Source: Lactococcus formosensis
GTDB taxonomy: Bacteria > Bacillota > Bacilli > Lactobacillales > Streptococcaceae
Length of the DNA: 64,000 bases
Reading direction: 5' to 3'
NCBI RefSeq assembly: GCF_018403745.1
Contig: NZ_BOVP01000007.1
Location: forward strand, 32,619 to 96,618
A program made the translations under genes and the position numbers. Positions 18,642 through 29,263 of this stretch are shown piece after piece; position 1 is the first letter of the stretch; each line of letters starts with the position of its first letter. The notes below the pieces were generated by a model that saw nothing but the letters and a program-made list of their open reading frames with translations, made no database searches and was not told where the DNA came from.

Positions 18642-18669
18642 AAATGACAAGTAAATTGTCATTTTTTTC
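18641..18669 (+). terminator. priA terminator
   Basis: AAAAATGACA / TGTCATTTTTTT hairpin immediately after the priA stop. Confidence 0.85.
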
Positions 18670-18724
18670 TTTATGAGCATTGTCTTATTTTTCGAGGTTT
18701 TCATTGCTTACATTTTTAAAGTGA

Positions 18725-18740
18725 GCACTATATGTTGTGT
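18725..18740 (+). promoter_or_regulatory. NrdR-like box 1
   Basis: GCACTATATGTTGTGT, two differences from an ideal NrdR palindrome (ACACTATATATTGTGT-like). It lies just upstream of the -10 TATAAT (18746-18751) of the salvage operon. Confidence 0.65.
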
Positions 18741-18745
18741 TGTGA

Positions 18746-18751
18746 TATAAT
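18746..18751 (+). promoter_or_regulatory. -10 element of nucleoside-salvage operon
   Basis: TATAAT between the two NrdR-like boxes. The -35 position (18723-18728) is poor and is partly covered by box 1, as for a repressed promoter. Confidence 0.55.
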
Positions 18752-18766
18752 AAAAAATGTCTTTAG

Positions 18767-18782
18767 GCACTATATGTTGTGT
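18767..18782 (+). promoter_or_regulatory. NrdR-like box 2
   Basis: GCACTATATGTTGTGT, identical to box 1 and offset by exactly 42 bp (about four helical turns), the kind of spacing described for paired NrdR boxes. It would lie in the early transcribed region. Confidence 0.65.
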
Positions 18783-18887
18783 TTGTGTCTTGAGGCGTAT
18801 TGAAGCAAAATAGTGTGTTCATTACCTCAATGAACCTTTTCACATAGTATTCTGGAAATTAGAATACAAAAAGTTAGGAAGGAAAAA

Positions 18888-19544
18888 ATGGCAGTGTTAG
18901 TATTAGCTGGAACAATTGGAGCTGGCAAAAGTTCACTTACAGAAATGTTGGCAGAGGATCTAGGAACAGAGGCGTTCTATGAAAGTGTAGATGATAATGA
19001 GGTTTTACCTCTCTTTTACCAAAATCCACAAAAATATGCCTTTTTGTTGCAAATCTATTTTTTGAATAAGAGGTTTGACTCGATTAAAAGGGCACTTTCG
19101 CATAACAATAATGTACTTGACCGTTCAATTTATGAGGACAGTTTGCTTTTTCATCTGAATGCAGACTTGGGACGAGCAACAGATATTGAAGTAGAAGTTT
19201 ATGATGCTTTGTTGGAAAATATGTTAGAGGAAATCAACACAATAACTTTCAAAAAGCGCCCTGATCTCTTGATTCATGTGAGTGTTTCTTTTGAAAAAAT
19301 GCTCGAACGTATCCAGAAAAGAGGACGTGAGTTTGAACAATTGGAATATGACAGCTCACTTTATGACTACTATCAAGAGTTGAATAAGCGCTATGAAAAA
19401 TGGTTTGAGGATTTTGATATTTGTCCGAAAATTCAAATTGACGGCGATAAGTATGATTTTGTTGAGGATGAAAAAGCAAAACTATTTGTCCTTAAACAAA
19501 TTAAAGACAAGCTCGCAGAAATTGAGGAGGAGAACAGCAAATGA
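18888..19544 (+). CDS. Deoxynucleoside kinase (dAdo/dGuo kinase family)
   Basis: 218 aa. It phosphorylates salvaged deoxynucleosides to dNMPs. P-loop GTIGAGKSS at residues 8-16, and the DRSIYED motif (about residue 80) that binds substrate and catalytic base region of the Dck/Dgk family. The ribosome-binding site is AGGAAGGA. First of three overlapping genes; the NrdR-like boxes upstream suggest control by dATP/ATP status. Exact base preference cannot be read from sequence alone. Confidence 0.9.
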   Translation: MAVLVLAGTIGAGKSSLTEMLAEDLGTEAFYESVDDNEVLPLFYQNPQKYAFLLQIYFLNKRFDSIKRALSHNNNVLDRSIYEDSLLFHLNADLGRATDIEVEVYDALLENMLEEINTITFKKRPDLLIHVSVSFEKMLERIQKRGREFEQLEYDSSLYDYYQELNKRYEKWFEDFDICPKIQIDGDKYDFVEDEKAKLFVLKQIKDKLAEIEEENSK

Positions 19545-20095
19545 ATTTAACTGTTTTCTTATCGGCCCGAGATGGAAAAAATCCGACTCATTTATTGCGC
19601 AGTAAGAAACTCGGAGAAGCAATAACGCGTAGCGGGCACACCTTAGTGTATGGAGGTTCTCAAGAAGGATGTATGGGTGCTGTATCGGATGCGGTGCTAG
19701 AGAATAAGGGACAAGTTATTGCTGTTTATCCTGAAGGAGTCTTACCTTTAGAGCCGCCACGTCAAAATGCAACAGAGCTTTATCTGGCTAAAAATATGGA
19801 TGAACGTAAACGTAAGTTGATTGATTTAGGTGAAGCATTTATTATTTTGCCTGGAGGCTTTGGGACAATGGAAGAAGTTTTTCAGCTCCTGACGGAGATG
19901 AGCATTGGACAAACAGAAATACGGCCGGTTATTTTCATTGATAAAGACTTCTATCTTCCTTTATTTAATATGATTCAGCAACAAACCAAAGAAGAAATGT
20001 TGTCTTTAGAAGTTTTAGAAGCTGTCCATCTAGTTGAGACAACGGAACAAGCCATGCAGTTATTAGGAGACTTAAATTATGAACAAGCTATTTGA
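19541..20095 (+). CDS. LOG-family nucleotide phosphoribohydrolase (TIGR00730)
   Basis: 184 aa. Rossmann-fold family related to the plant cytokinin-activating enzyme LOG, which splits nucleoside 5'-monophosphates to base plus ribose 5-phosphate. The family signature PGGFGTMEEVFQ is present, along with the GGSQEGCMGAVSDAV loop near the N-terminus. The start overlaps the kinase stop by 4 bases (ATGA), so translation is coupled. The salvage neighbours support a role in nucleotide catabolism; the true substrate is unknown. Confidence 0.88.
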   Translation: MNLTVFLSARDGKNPTHLLRSKKLGEAITRSGHTLVYGGSQEGCMGAVSDAVLENKGQVIAVYPEGVLPLEPPRQNATELYLAKNMDERKRKLIDLGEAFIILPGGFGTMEEVFQLLTEMSIGQTEIRPVIFIDKDFYLPLFNMIQQQTKEEMLSLEVLEAVHLVETTEQAMQLLGDLNYEQAI

Positions 20096-20558
20096 ACAAG
20101 AAGTAAAAGTGTATCTTGCAGCACCCTTTTTCAGTGAGAGTCAAATTCAAAAAGTGGAAAAATTGGAAGCAGCACTTGCTAAGAACGAAACGGTTGCCTC
20201 TTATTTTAGTCCGATGCGTTGCCAACGTCCAGAAGGATTAGCAGAGGATGTTGAACCATTTACACCAGTGTGGGCAAAAGCTACAATGGAAAACGACGTT
20301 AAAGAAGTGGAGGCTGCTGATGTAATTGTTGCCATTTTAGACTATGATGGACAGGATACGGATTCGGGTACTGCATGGGAGTTAGGCTATGCGATAGCGA
20401 AAGGCAAACCGACTTTCTTGGTTCGTTTTGAAGAAAATGGACCGGGAAACATTATGCTCACAGAGCGAAATACCGCCTTCTTCACCGAAGCTGAACAAGT
20501 AGAAACATATGATTTTATGGAAGCTCAACCCCTACCTTATACCGGCAAATATATATAG
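20079..20558 (+). CDS. Nucleoside 2-deoxyribosyltransferase
   Basis: 159 aa. It exchanges bases between deoxyribonucleosides. The active-site motif DTDSGTAWELGYA contains E101, equivalent to the nucleophilic Glu98 of the lactobacillal enzyme; YLAAPFF at the N-terminus is also typical. It overlaps the LOG gene by 17 bases. With the kinase it can interconvert and trap deoxynucleosides, a route characteristic of lactobacilli and relatives that depend on DNA-derived precursors. Confidence 0.93.
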   Translation: MNKLFEQEVKVYLAAPFFSESQIQKVEKLEAALAKNETVASYFSPMRCQRPEGLAEDVEPFTPVWAKATMENDVKEVEAADVIVAILDYDGQDTDSGTAWELGYAIAKGKPTFLVRFEENGPGNIMLTERNTAFFTEAEQVETYDFMEAQPLPYTGKYI

Positions 20559-20597
20559 TTATTATTTATTTTTAATTCATTTTGGGGCTAACAAATA

Positions 20598-20635
20598 ATA
20601 AAAGAGAGATGTATTGTTGTGCTCTCTTTTTTATT
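20598..20635 (+). terminator. Terminator of salvage operon
   Basis: AAAAGAGAG / CTCTCTTTTTT hairpin with 13-base loop and long T-run. Confidence 0.8.
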
Positions 20636-20663
20636 TTTTTATTGAAAGAGAAGAATATCCTGA

Positions 20664-20680
20664 GATTATAGTCTATAATC
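20664..20680. promoter_or_regulatory. Orphan perfect palindrome upstream of fmt
   Basis: GATTATAGTCTATAATC: 8-bp perfect inverted repeats around a single base. It lies about 35 bp upstream of an extended -10 (TGTTATAAT, 20713-20721). It looks like a repressor site, but no regulator is encoded nearby. The rest of 20681-20869 holds two overlapping mini-ORFs (20762-20785, 20782-20835) of doubtful reality. Confidence 0.5.
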
Positions 20681-20854
20681 AAGGGTATGAAAAGGAATAG
20701 GGGTTAAGAAAATGTTATAATAAAGGCACACATTTTTTATAGGATAAGAATAAAGTTTTTTATGAAAAATAAAAGAGGAGGATGAGGGACACGAGAAATA
20801 TGTTCAAGGAAATCACAATAAACTTGAAGCATTAAGAAAAAGATTTAGACAACG

Positions 20855-20863
20855 TGTTAAAAT
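20855..20863 (+). promoter_or_regulatory. Extended -10 placing transcription start at fmt ATG
   Basis: TGTTAAAAT with TAAAAT at 20858-20863. Six bases separate it from the A of the fmt ATG (20870), which is where transcription should start. No Shine-Dalgarno precedes fmt, so a leaderless mRNA is predicted. Confidence 0.55.
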
Positions 20864-20869
20864 AATACT

Positions 20870-21823
20870 ATGACAAAAACAAAAATCATATTTATGGGGA
20901 CTCCTAAGTTTTCTCAAACGGTATTGCAAGGATTGATTGATAGCCAACGTTATGACATTTTAGCTGTCGTCACACAGCCTGATCGTAAGGTGGGACGTAA
21001 GCAAGAGCTTCGTCAAACACCCGTAAAAGAGCTGGCATTGAAAGCGGACTTGAAAATTTTACAGCCTGAGAAATTATCTGGTTCAGCTGAAATGGATGAA
21101 TTACTGGCATTTGGTGCTCAAGGTGCAGGTATTGTAACGGCAGCCTTCGGGCAGTTCTTGCCAGGAAAATTACTTGATGCAATGGCTTTTGCAGTAAATG
21201 TTCATGCCTCTTTGTTGCCTAAGTATCGTGGTGGAGCACCGATCCATTATGCAATTATGAATGGCGAAAAAGAAGCAGGCGTGACCATTATGGAAATGGT
21301 CAGAAAGATGGATGCAGGGGATATGGTTGCGAAAGCTTCTACTCCGATTTTAGATGAAGATAATGTAGGAACGATGTTCGAAAAATTAGCTATTATCGGC
21401 CGTGATCTTCTTCTTGAAACGTTGCCTCTATACGTTGCAGGAGAAATCAAACCAGAAGCGCAGGATGAAACACAAGCGACTTTCTCTCCAAACATTAGCC
21501 CTGACGAAGAAAAAATTGACTGGTCAAAAAATAACCGTCAAATCTTTAATCAAATCCGTGGTATGAATCCATTTCCTGTAGCACATACCCTCTGGAATCA
21601 AGGACGATTCAAAATCTACAACAGTCGTCCTATCGACACAGAGAAACAAGGACAACCTGGTGAAATTATTGATAAAACAAAAAAATCCCTCATAGTGGCA
21701 ACAGGTTCTGGTGCTTTAGAACTTCTCGAAGTACAGCCAGCTGGAAAGCCCAAAATGGATATTATTAGTTTCCTTAATGGTTTAGGACAGAAAGTAAATA
21801 TAGGAGATCAATTTGGCAAATAA
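20870..21823 (+). CDS. fmt: Methionyl-tRNA formyltransferase
   Basis: 317 aa. It formylates Met-tRNAi using 10-formyl-THF for initiation. N-terminal [10 protein letters not shown] is the standard start of the family, and the catalytic region is [18 protein letters not shown]. The start is unambiguous by homology yet has no ribosome-binding site; see the -10 element just upstream. It overlaps rsmB by 11 bases, beginning the fmt-rsmB-stp-pknB operon. Confidence 0.95.
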   Translation: MTKTKIIFMGTPKFSQTVLQGLIDSQRYDILAVVTQPDRKVGRKQELRQTPVKELALKADLKILQPEKLSGSAEMDELLAFGAQGAGIVTAAFGQFLPGKLLDAMAFAVNVHASLLPKYRGGAPIHYAIMNGEKEAGVTIMEMVRKMDAGDMVAKASTPILDEDNVGTMFEKLAIIGRDLLLETLPLYVAGEIKPEAQDETQATFSPNISPDEEKIDWSKNNRQIFNQIRGMNPFPVAHTLWNQGRFKIYNSRPIDTEKQGQPGEIIDKTKKSLIVATGSGALELLEVQPAGKPKMDIISFLNGLGQKVNIGDQFGK

Positions 21824-23084
21824 TGCAAGACAAGTCGCACTTGACGTGCTCAACGATATTTTTGGGAATGATGCGTATGCGAATATTGCCTTAGATAGAA
21901 CATTACGTGAAGTAGAACTTTCGGACTTAGACCGTAATTTTGTAACAGCTTTGGTTTATGGTGTCGTATCTAAAGAAAAACTTTTGGAGTGGTATTTAGA
22001 GCCTTTCTTTAAAAAACAACCAAAACCGTGGGCGAAGATGCTATTGATAATGACCATATATCAAATCCTTTTCATGGATAAAGTGCCAACCTCAGCTGCC
22101 GTTGATGAAGCTGTTAAGATAGCTAAACGTAAAGATGGGCAGCAAGCAGGAAACTTTATCAATGCTGTTTTGCGCAATTTTATGCGTTCAGAGCGTCGAA
22201 ATGAAGAGCCAAAAACTTGGGAAATCAAATACTCCATGGCTAAACTTCTTTTGGATAAAATGGTACGACAGTTTGGCGGAAAACGTACAGGAATGATGTT
22301 AGAGAGCTTAGAAAAACCAAGTAAAGCCAGCCTCAGAATAATCGATCCTCAAGTTACTGTTCCAGATACAGTACCCTCAGAACTCTCTCCTGTTGGGCGT
22401 GTGGCAGATCATGGTAATTTTGCACATAGCCAAGCATTTATTGAAGGGAAAATTACTATTCAGGATGAGACCAGCCAGCTGGTAGCGCCACAACTTGAAT
22501 TAACAGGAAGTGAACGGGTTCTTGACGCTTGTGCTGCACCAGGCGGAAAGACAACTCACATCGCTCAATACCTTGATGATGGGCATGTCACAGCTTGTGA
22601 TCTCTATGACCACAAGTTAAAACTCATTGAAGATAATGCAGAACGCCAAGGGGTTTGGGAAAAAATTACGACAGTCAAAGCAGATGCAACGCAATTAGCA
22701 GAACGCTTTGCGGATGAAGAAGACTTTGATCGTATCTTGGTTGATGCACCTTGCTCTGGGATTGGTTTGATTCGTCGTAAACCTGATATCCGTTATCGTA
22801 AGGAAAGCTCTGACTTTCTTAATTTACAGGGAATTCAACTGAAAATTTTAGACAGTGCTTCGAAAAAGCTAAAGAAAAATGGTATAATGGTCTACAGTAC
22901 CTGCACAATTTTTGATGAAGAAAACTTTGAGGTGGTAAATAAATTCCTTGAGACTCATCCAGAATTTGAACAGGTTGAAATTTCGCATGAAAAAGAAGAT
23001 ATTATCACAGAAGGTTGTATTTTCATTACACCAGAAATGTATCATACAGATGGTTTCTTTATTGCGAAATTCAGAAAACTTTAA
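21813..23084 (+). CDS. rsmB: 16S rRNA (cytosine-967-C5)-methyltransferase
   Basis: 423 aa. TTG start at 21813 behind AGGAGA (21802-21807), inside the end of fmt. The N-terminal NusB-like RNA-binding domain (about residues 1-130) is followed by a SAM-dependent methyltransferase domain: [15 protein letters not shown] (SAM loop), [15 protein letters not shown] (catalytic Cys) and YSTCTI (second Cys). All expected catalytic residues are present. Confidence 0.94.
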   Translation: MANNARQVALDVLNDIFGNDAYANIALDRTLREVELSDLDRNFVTALVYGVVSKEKLLEWYLEPFFKKQPKPWAKMLLIMTIYQILFMDKVPTSAAVDEAVKIAKRKDGQQAGNFINAVLRNFMRSERRNEEPKTWEIKYSMAKLLLDKMVRQFGGKRTGMMLESLEKPSKASLRIIDPQVTVPDTVPSELSPVGRVADHGNFAHSQAFIEGKITIQDETSQLVAPQLELTGSERVLDACAAPGGKTTHIAQYLDDGHVTACDLYDHKLKLIEDNAERQGVWEKITTVKADATQLAERFADEEDFDRILVDAPCSGIGLIRRKPDIRYRKESSDFLNLQGIQLKILDSASKKLKKNGIMVYSTCTIFDEENFEVVNKFLETHPEFEQVEISHEKEDIITEGCIFITPEMYHTDGFFIAKFRKL

Positions 23085-23104
23085 TTCTTTTATAAGGAGC
23101 AAAA

Positions 23105-23878
23105 GTGGAATATAGTATTTTATCAGACATTGGTATGAAACGTACCGCCAACCAAGACTTTGCAGGCACTTATGTTAACCGCGCAGGCTATCGTCTTTTT
23201 CTTTTAGCAGATGGTATGGGGGGACATAAAGCAGGCAATGTCGCGAGTAAATTAACCGTAGAGGATTTGGGAAAATTATGGTCGGAATCATTTTTTGATG
23301 ACGGCACACCTGTTGCGACAATGGAAACATGGCTCCGCAACCAAATCCGTAATGAAAGTGAAAATATTGCAGATTTAGGTAAACTTGATGAGTATCAAGG
23401 GATGGGGACAACGCTTGAAGCTTTAGTGATGCAAGAAGGCCAAGTGATCTCGGCTCACGTCGGTGACAGTCGTACCTACTTAATTCGTGATGGTCAGATG
23501 CAAAAAATTACAACAGACCATTCTTTAGTTCAAGAGCTTGTTGATGCAGGTCAAATTACTGAAGAAGAGGCTGAAATACACCCTAACAAAAACATCATTA
23601 CGCGTTCTCTTGGTCAGTCGGCTGAAGTTCAAGCTGACTTACAAGCTGTGGATGTTCAGCCGGGAGATTATCTTCTGATGAACTCTGATGGTTTGACAAA
23701 TATGATATCCTCTGAGGAGATTTTAGAAGTTGTCTATTCAGAGGCGAGTATTGAAGAGAAGACGGAAATACTTGTAGGTCTTGCAAATGAAGCAGGCGGA
23801 CATGACAATATCACAGTGATCTTAGTGAAAATTGACGAAGAGTCTGTAGTGATGAATGAAGATGTGGAGGTTGACTGA
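23105..23878 (+). CDS. stp: PP2C-family Ser/Thr protein phosphatase
   Basis: 257 aa. GTG start after AAGGAGC. It dephosphorylates targets of the partner kinase PknB, needing Mn/Mg. The PPM metal-binding motifs are visible: [19 protein letters not shown], the GDSRTYL segment, and the C-terminal GGHDNITVI. Its stop overlaps the kinase start (TGATG), so the opposing pair is produced together, as in other streptococci and lactococci. Confidence 0.95.
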   Translation: MEYSILSDIGMKRTANQDFAGTYVNRAGYRLFLLADGMGGHKAGNVASKLTVEDLGKLWSESFFDDGTPVATMETWLRNQIRNESENIADLGKLDEYQGMGTTLEALVMQEGQVISAHVGDSRTYLIRDGQMQKITTDHSLVQELVDAGQITEEEAEIHPNKNIITRSLGQSAEVQADLQAVDVQPGDYLLMNSDGLTNMISSEEILEVVYSEASIEEKTEILVGLANEAGGHDNITVILVKIDEESVVMNEDVEVD

Positions 23879-25827
23879 TGATTCAAATCGGAAAAATCTT
23901 TGCAGATCGTTATAAAATCATTAAAGAAGTTGGCCGAGGGGGTATGGCCAATGTTTATCAAGGGGAAGATACTTATCTTGATAATCGTCAAGTAGCGATT
24001 AAAGTTTTACGCTCTAATTTTGAAAACGACAATATTGCAATTGCTCGCTTCCAACGAGAAGCATTTGCAATGGCAGAACTTTCTCATCCTAATATTGTGA
24101 GTATTTCTGATGTAGGAGAGTCTGAAAATCAACAGTATATCGTCATGGAATACGTTGATGGAATGACTTTAAAACAATACATCAATGAACACGCTCCTTT
24201 GTCAAATGATGAGGCAGTGAACATTACTTCAGAAATTCTTTCAGCTATGGAATGTGCGCATAACCATGGTATTATTCACCGTGATTTGAAGCCACAAAAC
24301 GTATTGCTCTCTCAAAGTGGGAACGTGAAAGTGACGGACTTCGGGATAGCCAAGGCCCTGACAGAAACGAGTTTAACGCAAACCAACACGATGTTTGGAA
24401 GTGTTCACTATTTATCGCCAGAGCAAGCGCGTGGGGCGAATGCAACACTTCAGTCAGATATTTATGCTATTGGTATTATTTTGTTTGAGTTGTTGACAGG
24501 GCAAATCCCGTTTGACGGGGATTCTGCAGTAGCGATTGCTCTAAAACATTTTCAAGAAAATGTACCAAGCATTATTAATATCAATAAAAATGTTCCTCAA
24601 GCATTGGAAAATGTTGTAATCAAAGCAACAGCTAAAGATATTCACAATCGTTATGCGAATGTTGAGGAGATGATGACAGACCTAGCTACGGCTACCAGTT
24701 TGGATCGTAAAGGGGAGCCGAAGCTTACCTTTGATAAGGACTTAGATGCAACTAAAGCTTTGCCTAGTAAGTTAATCAATCCCTATGATACAAAACCTCT
24801 AATTGATAATCCGCAATCAGAACAAAAGGACGAAGCAAAAAATAGTGTTGCCGAAGACAAGGTGAAAACAGATCCGGAGCTAATAAAGAAGAAATCACGT
24901 AAAGGATTGATTGCTTGGATTGTTCTTGCACTTGTACTTATCGCAGGAGGTGTTACAGCTTGGATGATTACAACGCCTCAAAATGTCTCTGTTCCTGATG
25001 TGACAAATATGACACAGGAAGAAGCAGAAAGTAAGCTAAAAGACAAAAATCTTACTGTTGGAAATATTATTCCTGAATTAAGTACGACCGTTGAAAAGGA
25101 CAAAGTAACACGTACAAATCCTGAATCAGGATCTAATGTTCGAAAAAATAGCAAAGTAGATATCTATGTTTCACAAGGTGCAAGTGGCTTTAAGATGGAC
25201 GACTATGTCGGACAAAAGTATGAGGACGTTGTGGATGAGCTTGTTTTGAATAAAAATATCAGCAAGAGTCAAATTAAGGTAAATTATGTGACAAGCTCTG
25301 AAGCTTCAGGTACTATTGTGAAGCAAACACCAGTTAAAGGAGAGTTTTTCGATCCAACAGGTAATGATCAAATCACATTTGATGTGTCTGAAGGTGAGAC
25401 GGTAATTATGCCTGCGCTTGCCCTTACTGCAGGTGGCTTAAGCTCAACATCAGCAATCAGTTACCTCAATCAGCTGCAAAGTCTTGGAGTACCTAAATCA
25501 AATATTACCTTTGTTGATGCAAGTACAGCAAGCGAAGTTTCAAGTTCTAACCTTAATGGTTATTACGTAACACAAACCAGCCCTGAGTCAGGAAAAGAAT
25601 TTAATCCGTCAAATACAAAAATTACCTTGACAGTGGCGAAAGCTAACAATAGTAATACAGGTGGCAATCAAACGTCAGAAACAACACTGGAAACAACAAC
25701 ACCAGAGACGACTCCAGAAACAACACCGGAGACTTCACCAGAACAAGGTAAAGACTCTTCCAACCAAGAAAAAGATTCTTCCTCAAACAATGGAGACACG
25801 AATAGTACAACGGAACAAGCGTCTTGA
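23878..25827 (+). CDS. pknB: PASTA-domain Ser/Thr protein kinase
   Basis: 649 aa. Kinase domain at residues 10-275: GRGGMANVY loop, K42 in [20 protein letters not shown], activation loop with [19 protein letters not shown] charged juxtamembrane region leads to one membrane helix at about 342-364. Outside the cell are three PASTA repeats (about 370-434, 436-507, 508-590) that sense cell-wall fragments or lipid II. A Thr/Pro/Glu-rich tail follows (TPET repeats, about 595-630). It controls cell-wall growth and division; likely targets DivIVA, FtsZ-associated proteins and MacP are encoded in this window. Confidence 0.96.
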   Translation: MIQIGKIFADRYKIIKEVGRGGMANVYQGEDTYLDNRQVAIKVLRSNFENDNIAIARFQREAFAMAELSHPNIVSISDVGESENQQYIVMEYVDGMTLKQYINEHAPLSNDEAVNITSEILSAMECAHNHGIIHRDLKPQNVLLSQSGNVKVTDFGIAKALTETSLTQTNTMFGSVHYLSPEQARGANATLQSDIYAIGIILFELLTGQIPFDGDSAVAIALKHFQENVPSIININKNVPQALENVVIKATAKDIHNRYANVEEMMTDLATATSLDRKGEPKLTFDKDLDATKALPSKLINPYDTKPLIDNPQSEQKDEAKNSVAEDKVKTDPELIKKKSRKGLIAWIVLALVLIAGGVTAWMITTPQNVSVPDVTNMTQEEAESKLKDKNLTVGNIIPELSTTVEKDKVTRTNPESGSNVRKNSKVDIYVSQGASGFKMDDYVGQKYEDVVDELVLNKNISKSQIKVNYVTSSEASGTIVKQTPVKGEFFDPTGNDQITFDVSEGETVIMPALALTAGGLSSTSAISYLNQLQSLGVPKSNITFVDASTASEVSSSNLNGYYVTQTSPESGKEFNPSNTKITLTVAKANNSNTGGNQTSETTLETTTPETTPETTPETSPEQGKDSSNQEKDSSSNNGDTNSTTEQAS

Positions 25828-25833
25828 CACAAA

Positions 25834-25862
25834 AAAACTTCCAGATATCTGGAAGTTTTTTA
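25834..25862 (+). terminator. pknB terminator
   Basis: AAAAACTTCCAGA / TCTGGAAGTTTTT, a near-perfect palindromic hairpin with T-run. Confidence 0.9.
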
Positions 25863-25873
25863 TATAGTAAAAG

Positions 25874-25900
25874 AAAAAAACTGCCCAAAGGCAGTTTTTT
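25874..25900 (-). terminator. rpsO terminator
   Basis: AAAACTGCC caaa GGCAGTTTT hairpin with A-run and T-run on either side; it serves rpsO on the minus strand and could work both ways. Confidence 0.88.
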
Positions 25901-25907
25901 CTGAGTC

Positions 25908-26177
25908 TTAACGACGAAGACCGAGTGAAGCGATAAGTTCGCGGTAACGTTGAACATCTTTTTCACGAAGGTAAGCAAGAAGGTTACGACGGTGACCGAT
26001 TTTTTTCATCAATCCACGGTAAGTTGCGTGGTCTTTTTTGTGTGATTTGATGTGGTCGTTAAGGTGGTTGATTTCCCAAGTCAAAACAGCGATTTGAACT
26101 TCAGGTGAACCAGTATCGCCTTCAGTACGTGCGTATTGCTTGATGATTTCTTGTTTTTTTTCTTTTGAGATTGCCAT
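25908..26177 (-). CDS. rpsO: 30S ribosomal protein S15
   Basis: 89 aa, exact family length. It binds 16S rRNA at the three-way junction of helices 20-22 during small-subunit assembly. Typical elements are [21 protein letters not shown] and [10 protein letters not shown]. The ribosome-binding site is AAAAAGGAGAAA. Monocistronic between its own promoter and terminator, with a structured leader. Confidence 0.97.
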   Translation of the reverse strand: MAISKEKKQEIIKQYARTEGDTGSPEVQIAVLTWEINHLNDHIKSHKKDHATYRGLMKKIGHRRNLLAYLREKDVQRYRELIASLGLRR

Positions 26178-26296
26178 GAGTTTTTCTCCTTTTTATTTAG
26201 TGCTCATACTGAGTAGAGCGCAGGCAAAGCGCAAAACCAAGAATGAGTTGTAAAAAACTACCTACTTATCTTACACTATTTTTATATTTTTTACAA
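26178..26296 (-). promoter_or_regulatory. rpsO promoter and structured leader
   Basis: Reading the minus strand: -35 TTGTAA (26291-26296), 17-bp spacer, -10 TAAGAT (26268-26273), start near 26261, then an 84-nt leader. The leader can form GCGC/GCGC and CTCAT/ATGAG stems. S15 commonly represses its own translation through such leaders; that this one does so is inference. Confidence 0.6.
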
Positions 26297-26320
26297 GCTT
26301 ATGAGGTGACAAAAGCGGTT

Positions 26321-27112
26321 TTAGTTTAAGGTGTTCTCTTTTTCAATCGTTGCAGTGATTGCATCAATTACTGTAGCTACAAAATGATTTTGTTCTAAAG
26401 AAACAACACCAGCAACGGTGGTTCCACCAGGACTTGAAACTTTATCGACTAAAGTCCAAGGGCCCTCTCCGGATTCCAAAATCATTTGAGCAGATGCTGC
26501 AACGGTTTCTGCAACGATTTTTGTAGCCTGATCTTTAGGAATACCATGAAGAACACCAGCTCGGCTTAAGGCGTCAACGAACATATAGATATATGCAGGA
26601 CTTGAACCAGCAATAGCGGTAAATGTAGAAAAGTCCTTTTCAGCAACTTCATGAACAGTACCGATTGAAGAGAAAATTTCTTGAGTCAACTGGTAGATGT
26701 CTGAACTTACATATTCGTTACGTACGATAGCAGAAGTTGACTTTTGAATTTGTGCATTAATGTTTGGCATTACGCGGATGATTGGAAAGTCATATGTTTT
26801 AGACATATCTGATAATGCTTCTAAATCAAAACCAGCTGCGATTGAAATAAGAGTTTTATCTTTCGTAAAGAGAGGGGAAATCTCTTCCATAATGTCAGGC
26901 AAAATTTGAGGTTTAACAGCCATAACGATAAGATCAGATTGTTCAACGAGTTCACCATGTGAGTGACTCGCAAATACACCTAAGTTATCAGCTTGATCTT
27001 TTGTTTTTCTCAAATCACGCCCTGAAATAAGTACGCGGACATTTGACTTATCAAGTCCAGTAATGATAGCAGATGCCATCTTACCGACACCTATAAAACC
27101 AATTGTTTTCAT
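26321..27112 (-). CDS. proC: Pyrroline-5-carboxylate reductase
   Basis: 263 aa. Last step of proline synthesis, reducing P5C with NAD(P)H. N-terminal Rossmann motif GFIGVGKMASAII, central AVKPQI, and the C-terminal signature region VSSPGGTTVAGV. It begins about 80 bp from the glmU promoter in divergent orientation; the ribosome-binding site is TGGAGATAAA. I see no strong terminator after it. Confidence 0.95.
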   Translation of the reverse strand: MKTIGFIGVGKMASAIITGLDKSNVRVLISGRDLRKTKDQADNLGVFASHSHGELVEQSDLIVMAVKPQILPDIMEEISPLFTKDKTLISIAAGFDLEALSDMSKTYDFPIIRVMPNINAQIQKSTSAIVRNEYVSSDIYQLTQEIFSSIGTVHEVAEKDFSTFTAIAGSSPAYIYMFVDALSRAGVLHGIPKDQATKIVAETVAASAQMILESGEGPWTLVDKVSSPGGTTVAGVVSLEQNHFVATVIDAITATIEKENTLN

Positions 27113-27192
27113 TTTATCTCCATTTTCTTTATAGTAGGACTTCCTTCATTTTAGCATATATTTTAGCATATTTATAGAAACAAAGACAATAA

Positions 27193-27221
27193 TTAGAAAT
27201 ACTCTTAGAGTGTGATATAAT
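27193..27221 (+). promoter_or_regulatory. glmU promoter
   Basis: TTAGAA (27193-27198), 17-bp spacer, TATAAT (27216-27221). Confidence 0.75.
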
Positions 27222-27239
27222 TAATGTATATTCTATTAG

Positions 27240-28646
<1,407 letters not shown>

Positions 28647-28678
28647 AACATAAGAAAATAAAGATAACGGAGATAAAC

Positions 28679-29263
28679 ATGCGAGAATTTGACGAGAAAA
28701 AGTTTGAAGAACCCACTTTGTCTCGTGAGCAAATTTTTCACGGACAAATTTTTCGAGTGGTGAAGGATTTAGTAAGCCTTCCAGATGATACAATGGCAAC
28801 GAGAGAGTTGGTTTTTCATAATGGCGGCGTTGCTGTTGCACCAATAATTGGGGATAAGCTTGTATTAGTAGGGCAATATCGTAAAGCATTTGAAAAATTT
28901 ATTTATGAAGTGCCTGCCGGAAAACTTGAAGCTGATGAGCTGGATGATCCGAAAGCAGCTGCTTTACGTGAATTAGAAGAGGAAACGGGCTATACAGCAG
29001 AACAACTTGTCGAAATTACGAGCTTTTATGGTACACCTGGTTTTTCATCTGAAAAAACATATCTTTATTTCCCTATTGGACTCACGAAGGTTGAAAACCC
29101 TCGTCCCAAGGACGAAGGAGAATTTCTTGAGATGATTGAAGTGACACTCTCAGAAGCTAAGACGATGATTGAAGAAGGTCAAATTTGTGATGCTAAGACA
29201 ATCATGTCTGTTTGGTACTGGGAACTAAAAAGTCTGAAAACACAAGGAGATTTAGATGCCTAA
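28679..29263 (+). CDS. nudF: NUDIX hydrolase, ADP-ribose pyrophosphatase type
   Basis: 194 aa. It is predicted to split ADP-ribose to AMP and ribose 5-phosphate. The Nudix box starts at GKLEADE and ends RELEEETGY, with two more residues between its halves than the textbook GX5EX7REUXEEXGU; similar spacing occurs in streptococcal homologues as I recall. Its stop overlaps the macP start, the arrangement seen around macP in Streptococcus. Confidence 0.88.
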   Translation: MREFDEKKFEEPTLSREQIFHGQIFRVVKDLVSLPDDTMATRELVFHNGGVAVAPIIGDKLVLVGQYRKAFEKFIYEVPAGKLEADELDDPKAAALRELEEETGYTAEQLVEITSFYGTPGFSSEKTYLYFPIGLTKVENPRPKDEGEFLEMIEVTLSEAKTMIEEGQICDAKTIMSVWYWELKSLKTQGDLDA

